A DNA stretch of 60,000 nt from Apostichopus japonicus (taxonomy: Eukaryota > Echinodermata > Holothuroidea > Aspidochirotida > Stichopodidae). A program made the translations under genes and the position numbers. Below, piece after piece: positions 24,701 through 37,400 of this stretch (the first letter of the stretch is position 1; the number at the start of each line of letters is the position of its first letter). The notes beneath the pieces were generated by a model. The model searched no databases, was not told where the DNA came from, and saw only the letters and a list, made by a program, of their open reading frames with translations. The stretch spans positions 17,177,303 to 17,237,302 of the forward strand of contig NC_092581.1 of the NCBI RefSeq assembly GCF_037975245.1, in the 5' to 3' direction.

Positions 24701-27700
24701 ATAGCAAAGAAGAATGTAGTGATGTCATCAGAAGCAATGAAGGAAATGGCCAAACAGGCAAAGGCGACGAGAGATGAAAGACGAACTCAGGTAACCGAAA
24801 ACCTTCAACAGGAATGTCAAATTACTGATCTGTACAATTTTTGAATCTCTGCCACAGTTGTGATAATTATATTTGCTTCTGACCTGATGTACATTAGAAC
24901 CTTAAGATTTAACAGTTTTTATTAAACAAAGTCACTATGTTACCCTAGTGATATAACTTTACCATATATTTGGTTACGCTGCAATCGTGCTGCCGTGTGT
25001 GTGCATGTGTATGTGACGGCCTGCTTGTGAACACATCTCAACAACCACAAGTAGAATCAATATGTCACACTTGATAGGTAGATGACACATGATGTGTAGA
25101 TGTACACTTTTGTGTATGGTTCCCATCTCACAAATATTTATGAGTGGGCAGGGCTTAACATAAAATTCTTAAAGTGTCAAAGGGATTTTTAACCTCAAAA
25201 TTTCGTTTTATTTATACAATCTATGTGTCTACAGTATATATCATATAGGAATTGGAATAAGAAGTCTGTACTCTGAAATCCTTAATTAGTGAATTAAAAG
25301 GTTGATGCCCACAAGGGAGTGATGCACATATGAGCTAGACATCGCTGATCTTTTCTGGTTCTCCCTTAATTCATGGGCAAATTTAAGTCACTTGCTCTAC
25401 ATGATTTTCATAGTTATGTGGAAGTTTTCAGCAAATTGTATGGCAAGGAATCACAAAACCTACTGGCTTTCTGGTTACACTCTGTCACTATATAGACTTT
25501 GTCAACATAATAACTGATTCCTAATACATTTTCATTATATGTTGCCACATTAGTCAATAAATAATCCTCTTCATTTTGGTATGCACAAGTTTATGAATAT
25601 TAACATGTATGACGTACTACACTATGAATATGTTTAGGCATCATAACCACTAAACATTTTCATATTTTGATTTTCTTATTCTGTCATTTCTTTAGATGGA
25701 TGCCAGACACGCTTTCCTATTTGAGAAGGTAAGCATGTAATCCTACTAGTTTTGACTTCTATACCATTCTACTGAATATTCATGTCTATTGAATATTCAA
25801 AGTTAAACTGAGAGAGACATCCAGTTGGGACATTTTCCTAATGCTAATAACACTCTATACTGTCCTCTCATATCAGGCTTTGAAGCACTGGTACTGACAG
25901 TACAAACAGTTCTTAACCCTTATCAGCCAGAAAATATGATATTCACACTGCTCACACTGTCAGTACAAGAGCTTTGATGCAGGACATGGCAGTACAGTAT
26001 AGATAAAAATGTCCTGACTAGGTGAAAGAGAAAAATTTAAATTATCATTTCCAGTTGTGATGTGTAATTCAGAATATGGTTGTAGGGAGGACAATTATAA
26101 ATTCAACTTTTGAAAGATGTGTCAAGGACGTTATAAAAGGTGTACAGGGCATATCAATAATTCATTTGTTAATATTTGATGACATAGACAATATTGCCTT
26201 AATTTGTTTTATTGCACTGTTATCAAGAATCAGTTTCTAACCATTGAGTGGTTTTTTTCAATGAATTCACAAAGCTTGACAGTATATATAGCTCAACAAG
26301 TACTGAAAGCTACTTAAGTATGTCCACGGTATATTGAGAGTTGTTATCAAAGAGTGATAGCATTTTCTTTTGTCTCTTCTGTTTAGCTCGCTGAGGCAAT
26401 AGGCATAGAGCTCACTCAGGTTGAAGACTCTGTTCTTGGAGATGAAAAGGTAAGCTGTATTTAAAAATATTAAAAGTTAATCTTAAACTTTTAAACTAGG
26501 AAAAGTTAAGTGACAGCTAGTAGTTTTTTTTTCTTTTTTCAAACATATATCTTGAGATGGAAGTAGCTAAATTGTGGCGCTAGTTATTTATTATCTCACT
26601 AAGAAAAGAGTAAACCGTACAGTATTACGCGAAGTCGAATAAATCGGAAATTAATTACCAGCAGAAAACAATGTAACATCGTAAAAAACTTGCAAAACAA
26701 TGTGTCATGGTTAGGTTTTTTTTCTTATTAGTTTCATTCTAGCTTGCTTTTGTGACAGATTAGACGATGCAGTAATAATAGAAGGGTCTACTTTCGTTGT
26801 TTGTAATCAATCCGTATTTATATGAAAATACTAATACATAAGACTAGAATATAATTATGACTTACTCCCTGGGTAATGCTCTTTTGCTGAAATAAAATGC
26901 ATTATGGTAATTTAGTTTTTAAATCACATGCATTCTTATCACGAGCATAAAGTCGGTTTTGGTAAAGTGTAATCAATTTGGCGACCAATGGGTAGACATG
27001 CATTAAAAGTTGCTATGAATTTTGAACTTCTCACTGAGTATTTGATCAAAATTTACTTCTGTTTGTTTTCTCTTCTCTTGCAAAGAATGTGGCAAGAATG
27101 ATCTTTCATTTTCGTAAATGAGGAAACACTTATCGCAAACACCGATTTGTGAGAAATATTCAACACAACAGTAAAATAAATACAGTTAACATAGTTGCAA
27201 CTAATATGAAATGTTGGTGTAGGTATTAGCTTGCAAGCATAGGTGTTGAGGATGGGCCCTGGGATAATTATCTCACCCGGCATACTTTTTGCTCTTCCTC
27301 ACTTTTCCGTTAGCGTAGCACGAAAATGCAAAATGCACCTCAACTCTTTATCCCATATTTTCGGAGCTTCCTCCACATTTTCTCTGCCCATTATGGACCA
27401 CAAACCCTGTTGCTGTATCCCCAGACTCCACTCCCGTCATGACTGACTAAAGTTGTAAGTTGTGTTCTATATATGTTTATTCTCACTTTTCTATGTTTTG
27501 ACAGTTTGATTTAATCGAAGACTTCTTCAAGACAGACGGTTCTCGTAAGTTGATGTTTTTCTACCAAGAAGGAAGCGGAAGAGAAAGCCTGTACTCCAGA
27601 GCTGGTACAATGCCAGGTACAGTATTATAATGTGCATCTCCTGATTGAACTAGTTGAATGTATAAACTTAGAGTGGTGACGTTTTTTGAAATGTTGCATG

Positions 27701-28427
27701 CTTACTGACGTATTCTGATTGTGGCTAAGTATAATTTTTCTGCATACTGCAGCATGCTCTTAGTAATGGGGAGAGGCCATGAACACTTTCATAATGGCCA
27801 AAGTCCTGGAATGGCAGCAAATTTTCATAATGCCCACAAATCATGGATCGGTCACAAAAGTTTTTCAACTTGTCCAAAGTCATGGTTGAAAGCTTTTATG
27901 GTCCAAATTCATGGAAACTTGTGAATGCCAGGGACATTTTTCATAAGGATCAAAGAAAATGTGCAAAGAATATATCAAACAGCCAGCAATACAGTTATTG
28001 ATGGGGAATGCAATTGTAGTAGCATGCCAGATTTATTTTGGATTCTGTGTTGTTGTTATTGTTTTTTTTTAAATTGTTATCTAAACTTTTATTAATCATT
28101 AAGTAGTGATGGAATGCAGTTTCCTTGTATTAAACACACATATTCATTGCTGGACTTGCTGTTCCACTCCTATTTTCTAAATATGTAGATTCGTCCAGTG
28201 TGACAGCTCAACAAGCCCAGAAGCGTCTCTTTATCACCAATGGCACATCTGACCCTCTCAGCGGCATGTGCTACTTCTTCCTACGTATCACGCCAAAGGC
28301 TATCACTACGGCAAACATCGCTCAGGAGATTAATTTTAGCATGATGGATTGCACCAATGGGAAACTGCTTGATGGGTTGAGCACCCTTCTTTCTAAAGTT
28401 ATGGTGCCGGCTCTCAAATCTAACGAG
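18774..28427 (+). CDS. DNAH8: Dynein heavy chain exons 1-7: N-terminal extension and start of tail
   Basis: The exons are 18774-18903, 20447-20538, 24698-24790, 25696-25728, 26387-26449, 27505-27616 and 28189-28427 (codons 1-254). Exons 1-2 encode a hydrophilic, low-complexity start ([15 protein letters not shown], then many Lys, Pro and Thr) with little conservation expected. Exon 4 is only 33 nt. From exon 4 the conserved class-specific N-terminus begins: [17 protein letters not shown], then [20 protein letters not shown], then [17 protein letters not shown]. Introns 1 and 2 are the longest (1.5 and 4.2 kb). The start was chosen as the first ATG after an in-frame stop. An additional upstream non-coding exon is possible. 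Confidence 0.85.
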
Positions 28428-31400
28428 GTGAGACTTTATTCTCTTGGTATTTTCATCTCATCAGTCCATTGATGCCTTCACATACCTTTGGTAACATTTG
28501 CTTTTACATCTTATCCCTTGTTTGTGAATTATATCTCTGGTATTGAGGATTGTGAACATATTTGTCATATGAAGTAATGCAAAGACCATTAATATAACTT
28601 AAGCAGAAATTGTAAAGAGCGTGATGTCATCACCTGTCTTATCTGTCTTAAGTTTGTCTTAACGTTGATGTCCGAATTATTATTAGTTTTCCAATGCGTT
28701 TTCCATTGACCAGAGCTGGGGTGAGATCAAAGACAACGGACAGGTATCGGACTTCTTAGAACAGTTGGAGCAGTTTGTACACAGCTTATCAACAGCTAAA
28801 GACAACATGGATGGTAGAGTAGAACTTAGTGAAAGTGATTCCCTTGAAGGTCTGCTAGATACACTGAAATCACCATCAGACTACCTCGCAGCAGGTAAGA
28901 CACATCACCTCTCGTTAGTTGAAAAATAAGTTGAGAAATAATATTGTTAATCTTTCCACCATTACTAAGGACTACTTATCTGCCAAGCTTACTAAACTGG
29001 GAGATATTCCTCCCGTTCAGTCAGTATACCTTGAGAGGTTTGAATATTTTCTGACTGATTTATGATAAATTGCACCATTCATGTCATGTGACCTAGATAT
29101 TAATATGAACCAACCTTAGTTAATGGTATTATCGAACGGCTAACTACCCACATCGTAATCGTTGTTGTTGTGTTTATTATCAACGTTTGGAGGCTTTGCT
29201 TTATTATGGTAACTTCCTTTTTAGTGCCGTTATGGGACAATGAGGTATGGTAGTGTAGGAATGCAATGATAATTCATGTCTCATCATACGATACCTGCCA
29301 TCCAGGCTGAATTAAGTCACTCGGCCATGTACAGTAGCAGAAGGTTTTGTGAACCCATTTATTTGTTTATTTGATTACTGCATACACTTGATTGTTGTCA
29401 TAGGTCTGTAGATTTGGTCCTTTGTTATTTGCATCTATTTCTGGTGGCTCAATAAAGGCTAAAAAAGTTGGGTGATACTTATTTATAGAGAGTTTAATGT
29501 GTATATTCTTAGTACAATTGTTGTCATAGGTCTGTAGATCTGGCCCTATGTTATTGCATCGATTTCTGGTGGCTCAATAAAGGCTCATAAAGTTGGGTGA
29601 TACTTATTTAGAGAAAGTTTAATGTGTATATTCTTAGTACAATTAATACGCATATTAATAGTACAATTATGCAAAATGTTAGACAGAAAAGGAATAAAAG
29701 GATTTTAAACTACAATATACTTTCTATATATGAATCTGTAGCATCGGTGCCAGACACTGTGGAGAAACTAGAAGAGCTCTGTCTACAGTGGTGTAGGCAA
29801 ATAGAGCAAGTACTGGCCGAGAGCGAACAGATGCGGAAAGAAGCCGATGATATAGGCCCAGCTGCTGAACTGGACCATTGGAAGAAGAGGATGGCTAAAT
29901 TTAATAGTTTGCTGGAACAGGTCAAGAGTCCAAGATGTAAAGCAACTGTCGGTGTACTTCATGCGGCCAAGTCAAAGGTGTTGAAACAATGGAAACAACT
30001 GGTAAGTATACACCTGAATGTATAAAATACAATAGCCTGGTTGAAAGCTCTCTTTTGCTTGAAAGTGTTATAACAATGGAAACAACTGGTAAGCATATGC
30101 TGAATGTATAAAATACAATAGCCTGGTTGGAAACTCTCTTTTGCTTGAAGGTATTAAAACAATGGAAACAATTGGTAAGCATATGCTGAATGTAAAAAAA
30201 TACAATAGCCTAGTTGAAAATCCTATGTCATTAAAGGAACTATAGGAACTCTCACATTTTGAATTAATCCTCTGAGCCTGTCATATTTCTTAACTTTCAT
30301 AAGATATTTTTTTCAGCCAGATAGACAGTGATGGATGTTATCAACCTGATCCACAAAGTGTGTTATTATTCTATGGTTTTTGTCATCCCGATGTTGCTGG
30401 TGATGCTGTTTTAGCAGACAATTATAAGCATTTTATCTTCATTAATTTGTCACTAATAGAGAGATACCATAAATAATTTTATCTTCATTTTGCAGGACAT
30501 CAGAATCACTGATGCAGCTAATGAAGCCAGGGATAATGTCAAATACCTCTACACTCTGGATAAGTTCTTTGGACCTTTAGTTAAAAGTGATCCAGTAAGC
30601 ATTCTCTTTCTTCTCAGACTAATTATCTTTGAATTGCTATTCAGCTATAACAACCGCAGTTTTCCATAGTCAGAGGCATGTTTTAAATCCTGCAGTTGGT
30701 TTGTTCAGTTTGTTGGTATCTGTCATATTTATTGTGTAAATTCAATCATTTCTTCAAATGAGGGTTGTCATCAGGGACAGTCATTATATTCCTAACGAGA
30801 TATATTCCTAACGAGAAAAAACCTAGCTCTTTTTTTTTTTCTTCTTCGTTTTTTTTTTTTTTTAATTTTTTTTTAATTTTTTTTTAGTTGAAATTATTCT
30901 GTTAAACTTGAGAGAAAAGTGAGAGAATAAAAAAGGAATTAGTCATGAATTTTGGATCAATCAGAATCAGTTTTGGCTATTGTGATAATTGTTAGCATTC
31001 TGGTCATGGCTAATTAAAAGAATTATAAATTACAAAGGGCTGTAATAGACGAAGAAAGATACATTTTGATGAGTATTTTAGTACTTTTTTTGTTCCCAAT
31101 TGACTCAGCTATGTCTTGTTGTTTCACAGAAATCCATGATGGAGCACATCCCAAGTTTGATGAACTCAATCCGGATGATTCACAGCATATCTCGCTTCTA
31201 TAATACATCTGAACGAATGACCTCCCTGTTTGTTAAAGTCACCAACCAAATGATCACCACCTGTAAGGGGTACATCAACCAAGGTGTCAGTCGAATCTGG
31301 GACCATGAGAGGTAAGAGGAGTACAGTATTTTGTAGAAGTGAATGAGTAATCAGGTGTGGCACACAGAGGAAGGGGGTATGTTGGAGAGCTATCATAGTG

Positions 31401-34400
31401 TAACCATTCTGCATACATTACTATAGGGATGTTAAAATTCCAGTTCAAGTTTGTAGCCAAACGTGTGTTTTCCCAGACACCAGATATTGAATGTGGTTCC
31501 AATATTGCTTTGCACAATATGGCAGTTTTCAGTGATATCCTGATCAAAACCTGGCTGATAATACCGATATTCTCTTAGGCAACTCAGTGTGTTGTTGTGT
31601 TTCTCATTTCACATCCTAAAGCCAGGACAGGTAGTTTATGTACATTCAATACATTCACTTATTATCAGACATCACTGGACAGCATATCTCACGTAAGAGA
31701 ATCTGTTCTGCTACTAGAACAAGGGCCTACATGAAAGTGTTGTTTCTCTCCTGCTCAACTTCTCAATTTCAGCTTCTCTGTGACAATTCTGATGTTAATT
31801 AAGTCAGTAATTATGGATTAGTAACTAGTTTCAGACATCACTGGATAGCAATCTTTCATGAGAAAACCTCTTCTGCTACTAGAACAAGCCTCTACCTGAA
31901 GGTGTTGTTTTTCTTCTGCTCAACTTCTCAATTTCAGCTTGTCTGTGACAATTCTGTTTGATGTTAATTTAAGTGATCAATTATGGTCTAGTACCTAATT
32001 TGATTATGGTTTAATTATGATATAGTTTATAATGGTTGGCTGGTATTCATACTAGATTTATCATGCCGAATTGAACATATTATGATATATCATTATTTAG
32101 GCCTATAACAAGGATAATCTGTAATTCTTTCAGAGCTGATCTCATGGAGAGGTTGCAGAACTGCATAGAACTGAACAATGAATATCAGAACTGCTTTCAC
32201 CGAACCAAGGAGAAACTGAAGGCAACACCAGAGGAGCGACAGTTTGAATTCAGGTTCGACAATTGATTCATTTGCATAATTTAATTTCAGAGATTTTTGG
32301 GAGAAATACAGCATGTGTTGGGCTCATCCTACCAATGTATTCTTCTTGATGCTAACCTTAATTCTGTTCTTAGTGACAATAAAACATTGCCTTTATATGG
32401 ATTTTTACATCATCCCCTGTAGTGGAAGTACTACTGTGTGACGTTACAAAACAGGCACAAGTCTTCTTTTATCCTTGCAGTGTATCAAAATTATTAACAA
32501 TTATGTCAAATGTTAGGTTTTTGTCATTCTTTTATATTTGTATGGTTTATTACCTTCACCCTTTCTTCTCATTCGTTTGGCGCATGTTTTGGCCGTCAGT
32601 TTCTTTTGAATGGTTTTCTTTTCTTTTTGAAACACTTTTTTTTTTTCATTTCCACTATTTATATATTTGGATCATTGCGAGCATGTATTTACCCTCTTTG
32701 GAATACAATGAAGTTGAATCTATCAAACTTAACATTTTATTATCTACTAGGCCAACCATGACACTCTTCCAGTGACTCAAGTATCAAGGTTAATATGGTA
32801 CATGTACCAAAAGCATTAACATATGATCTTTTAAATCTCATATGTCCATAGTTCGTTAAAAAAATTCTATAATTTTCTTGCAAAAGATCCTTACGATATG
32901 GGAACTGTTGATTTAGTATATTTCTTTTCTCCCTCCCAGTGAGAACTACATTTTTGGTAAATTTGATACCTTCTGTAAGAGACTGGAACGCATCATGGAT
33001 ATGCTCAACATCATGGAGTGTCTCGGCTGTCTGGGGGATGTTAAGATCGAAGGAATCGATTCTCTGTTTGTACGATTCCAAGGAATCGTGGCAACGTACA
33101 AGAAGAAAAACTATGATATTCTGGATCATAGGAAGGGAGAGGTGAGGAGAAAAATCATGTTGACTTTTGCCAACACATTATATCCAAGCCAAAAATTGAA
33201 CTTAATGCTTCAATATGTAGCTACTATATATATCAGTATGTGAGATTTTATATATATATAAGTTCATACTTTGACTTCCAATGTCTATCCCTGCTCATCC
33301 CTCTTAGAACTGCACATGAAGTCAGTAGTCAGTCAATATACAAAACAAAATCATGTTAGTCCACATCAGGGTTTAGGTTGTTGTGTAATAGTAAATGTTA
33401 AAATCAACATCAGGTGTTAGATTGTTGAGTAACAATAAATGTTAAAGTCCACATCAGGTGTTAAGGCTGTTGAGTAATAATAAATGTTAAAGTCCACATC
33501 AGGTGTTAGGTTTGTTGTGTAATAATAAATGTTAAAGTCAACACTGAATCTCCTATGTTACATTTATCTATTTTTTTAAATATTTTTATTATTATTTTTT
33601 ATTCTCATTTTATTTCAGTTTGATCAAGACTACACAGAATTTAAGGGGCAGATTGAGAGTCTTCAGAATGCTCTGCAGAACTTCCTGGATTCTTGGTTTC
33701 AGAAGAACTTATCTGTAAGTTAAAAACGTAAATCTCTTGGTAACAACACATCCTTGAACCGTCATGAAAATGTTCTCGTTGTTATGACGATTTATATATT
33801 GCACCTAAATTCAAACCTTTAATGTTATCATATCGCTACTTAGGTAACTTCTGAAATTCATTCTTCATCTGTTACTTCCATGGAAGACTCATCCTAAACG
33901 ATGTGCTTAATAATTTCTTTCAGACTGACAAAGCCTTGGAACTGCTCGGTAAGTTTGAGAAGATAGATGGCGCTACTCTGAACATCAACGAGAAGTACAT
34001 GAGGGTGCTGGCCAACTTTGGACGTGACTTGGAGTCTGTCCGTAAACAGTACCAGAAAGGGAAAGATGACCCTACAGTGCCCAGAAATATCCCTCCAGTA
34101 GCGGGAAAGATTGCTTGGGCCAGACAGCTGTATCGTAAGATTGATATACCGATGAGAGCGTTCAAGAGAAAACCAGATATTCTGAAGGTAAGAGAATTAC
34201 GATATTTCCTGTTTTCATCTGAAAATGAACAGCCCTTAGTTCATGTCAGTCAATTAATTTTGAAACAATTAATTTCTGTGTTGGTCTTAGCTGAAAATAT
34301 TTAGTTGATAAAGTTATGGTCCCGTGGTTAAATGTTACCTGCACAGTCAAGAACTGTGTCAAGAAAATGATTTGTTAGACCATTTTGCTTATCTGATACA

Positions 34401-37400
34401 TTTTATTTTTTCACAGACATCAGAAGCAAAGAAGATCATCAAAAATTTCAACAAAATGGCTTCTGTTTTGCTGGAATATGAGGTATGTCTCAGGTATTTG
34501 ATCACTAAATATGAGCTTCATTTGTATCAAAAACATTGCTAATTATAAGTACATCATAATATCACTGGTTCAGATCTTGTTGTGTCAATAATTGTAGTAG
34601 AGTGTTTTCTCTGAAAATGACTTTGGTTACATTTTATGTCACCACTACGATTAATAAATACAGCAAAACACTGAGATTATCGAATAATGGAAGGACATCA
34701 AGTATGCCCAATATTATAATTCATTTAAGATCTCTCGCTCATTCTTGATGTGATACTCTCTTCTTGTCAGATGTTGTATCACCGTGGCTGGTTTCGAGCC
34801 GTTGATACGATTAAGTCTGGTCTGAATGCTTCCCTTCTGGTCAGGCACCCAGAAACCAAACAGCTGTTTGTTAACTTTGACCCACAAGTCTTGGAACTGA
34901 TTACTGAAGCGAAGTACCTCAATAAGATGGGTCTCGAGGTTCCTGCCAGTGCAGGGACCCTGGTTATGAGAGAGACTGGTATCAAGGCAAACTGTGTCAG
35001 GTGAGAATATAGTACAGTAACACTCTTATTCGCTCTGGTAACAGAGATTTCATGGTTATTCCAGCTTTGTGTACTGAAAGCAATACAACATAAATATATA
35101 ATCAGGGAGCGTTGCCACTCTCTAAGTTACTTTTTAATGTGAACCTGTGATGAGTAAGTTAATGGGCGACAAGTTTCTAAAGCATCAACCATGAGTAAAA
35201 GTAATACAATATATAATACATTGGGCATTAATATCTCTATCAAATATTTACTCTTTTGGTATCATAGATGGCAGATGTTGTCATATCTTCATAGTCTGGG
35301 GTTTGATGTAAATCAGAAATAATTTCCATTTTGCACGACTTTGGCACTCTGTTTATTACGATAGTCTCCTGCTGGTATTTTGTAGTCAGCTTATGAAATG
35401 ATCTGTCACTGAATCCTCTTTCTTGGTCTGTGGCTGATGTTAAGCTGTGTTTATGCCGTATTCATTGCTTTAATATACCATAATAATAATAATAAACAGT
35501 ATATAGCGCAACTTACAATAAAGTCTTGCCGCCCTGTACAAAAGAAAGTGAAAGATATGTACACAATATACAATAAGAGTAAACATAACAATTATAACAA
35601 TGAAAACAGGTGTGTCTTCAAAACAGTTTTGAACATCTCCACAGACACAACATTCTTTTTGTTGAGTTGGAGTTTATTCCAAAGGAGGGTTGAGGAGTAC
35701 TGGAAAGATCGCTCACCATAAGATTTAGTGGATACAGGGTACCATACACCACATAATGCCTATAATAGCTGTAAAAGGATCCAGTCTGCCTCCGGATTTT
35801 TGTATTGTTTTACTAAAAATCTTTTAATTAATGTAAGACTACAAATTATGTGATTTTTGGGACATTTCCTGATCACTTTTGAAGAATGTTTTATTTTTGT
35901 CATTGTTGCTACATTCAGCCTGATGGAGATGTTGAAGGAGTATGACCGTATTGTGGCCTCCATTCCCACCATCCTCCTGCCTCTGATGACTCCCTACAGG
36001 AACAGGGTAGAGGAGGCCCTCTCTCCTGGACTAACCAGCTTAAATTGGACCTCTCTTGGTCTTGATCAATGTAAGCTTTCTGATTCAGCTTTCCGGATAC
36101 CGATATTTTATTTCATTTTTAACATTTTAATAAAGCAGAAGACAAGTGACTTAAATGGCGTGAGTAAATGTTGCATAAACCATTGTATGACTTTTAATAC
36201 TGTTAATGTATGGTAAATTTAGATGGTTTATAGTACGGCATACATCACCTATCACAGTTAGGCATAAAGGGTATATCCTATAGAAAATTAATATCCCAAA
36301 CAAAAGAAGATCTTTCATTCTCATACATTCTTCACGAACAAGAACATTTTCTATGGATATTTGTGAATAAATGTTTGCAGATAGTTGGGTACATTCTTTA
36401 CGCATAATATGAATATTCAATGTGTTTTTAGATAATTATTCAATTCATTAAACAGCCACTAATGATTGATGAATATTCATTCTTAGGTAATTCATTTATT
36501 TGTATGCATCTCTTCAGTTATTGCAAACACCTACAAGGAGATCAATTTCCTGGAACACCTGACTAAGCAAGTTTCAGATCTGTTGGATTGTCGTATCGAT
36601 GATGTCCTGAAGGACATGGCAGGGACCCCTCTGTGTGACCTACCAGAGCATGAACCCACCACCATCCAGGTATTCCTTGAAGCCACAGAGAAAACATGCA
36701 AGGAGGCGTGTCAGCAGCTATCCAGGTAACAATTGGAGAAGTCCCATAAGTATAGCAGCATTAGTAGTGGACCAGTGTCCTATCATGATCCCTAATTCTG
36801 ATGACAGCCTCTGTGGTTCTTTGTGTACAGTGGTACTTAACATATTTTAAAACTCTATTTTATTTTTGTGTTCATATGAGAAAGTAAAGTTAAACAGAGT
36901 TGAAAGTTTGTGTGTGACAGGATATTGCTCAGAAAGATTTCAAATGACAACAACTTTGACATAATTAATTAGCTAAGCATGAGATGGTACCTAATGACCA
37001 TGAAATGGAAATATTAATGAACTGTAAAACGATATGAAAGTTGAAAGGAATGACAAAGTGTGGAAAGAGCCGAAAATAAGAGAAATAGAGAAAACATGAT
37101 TCGTTGATGTAGATTGTTGTTAATCCTAATTACACATTTACAGAGAGTTAAATGAGGTAATGGAAAACAATCTCATGAAATATTGTCAGCCTGGTCAGAA
37201 TGTGATGTTATACATCATCTATACACTAGTGTAAATCAAAGATGAAGTAGTTACTGTTCCAGTTATGCATGAATTTTTAATATTGGGTGATTGTTAGTTT
37301 GCATATTAATTTGGCTGTCTTTCATGCAGCCAGCAAGCTATGTTTTAATAAATCTAAAGTTGATAAATCAAAACTCTTATCTTGAATTAATCAACGGTGA

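Noticed and set aside
32422-32775. 117-codon frame rich in Phe, Leu and Tyr
   Set aside because: It is T-rich intron sequence between exons 12 and 13. A second overlapping frame of similar composition shows that it is compositional.
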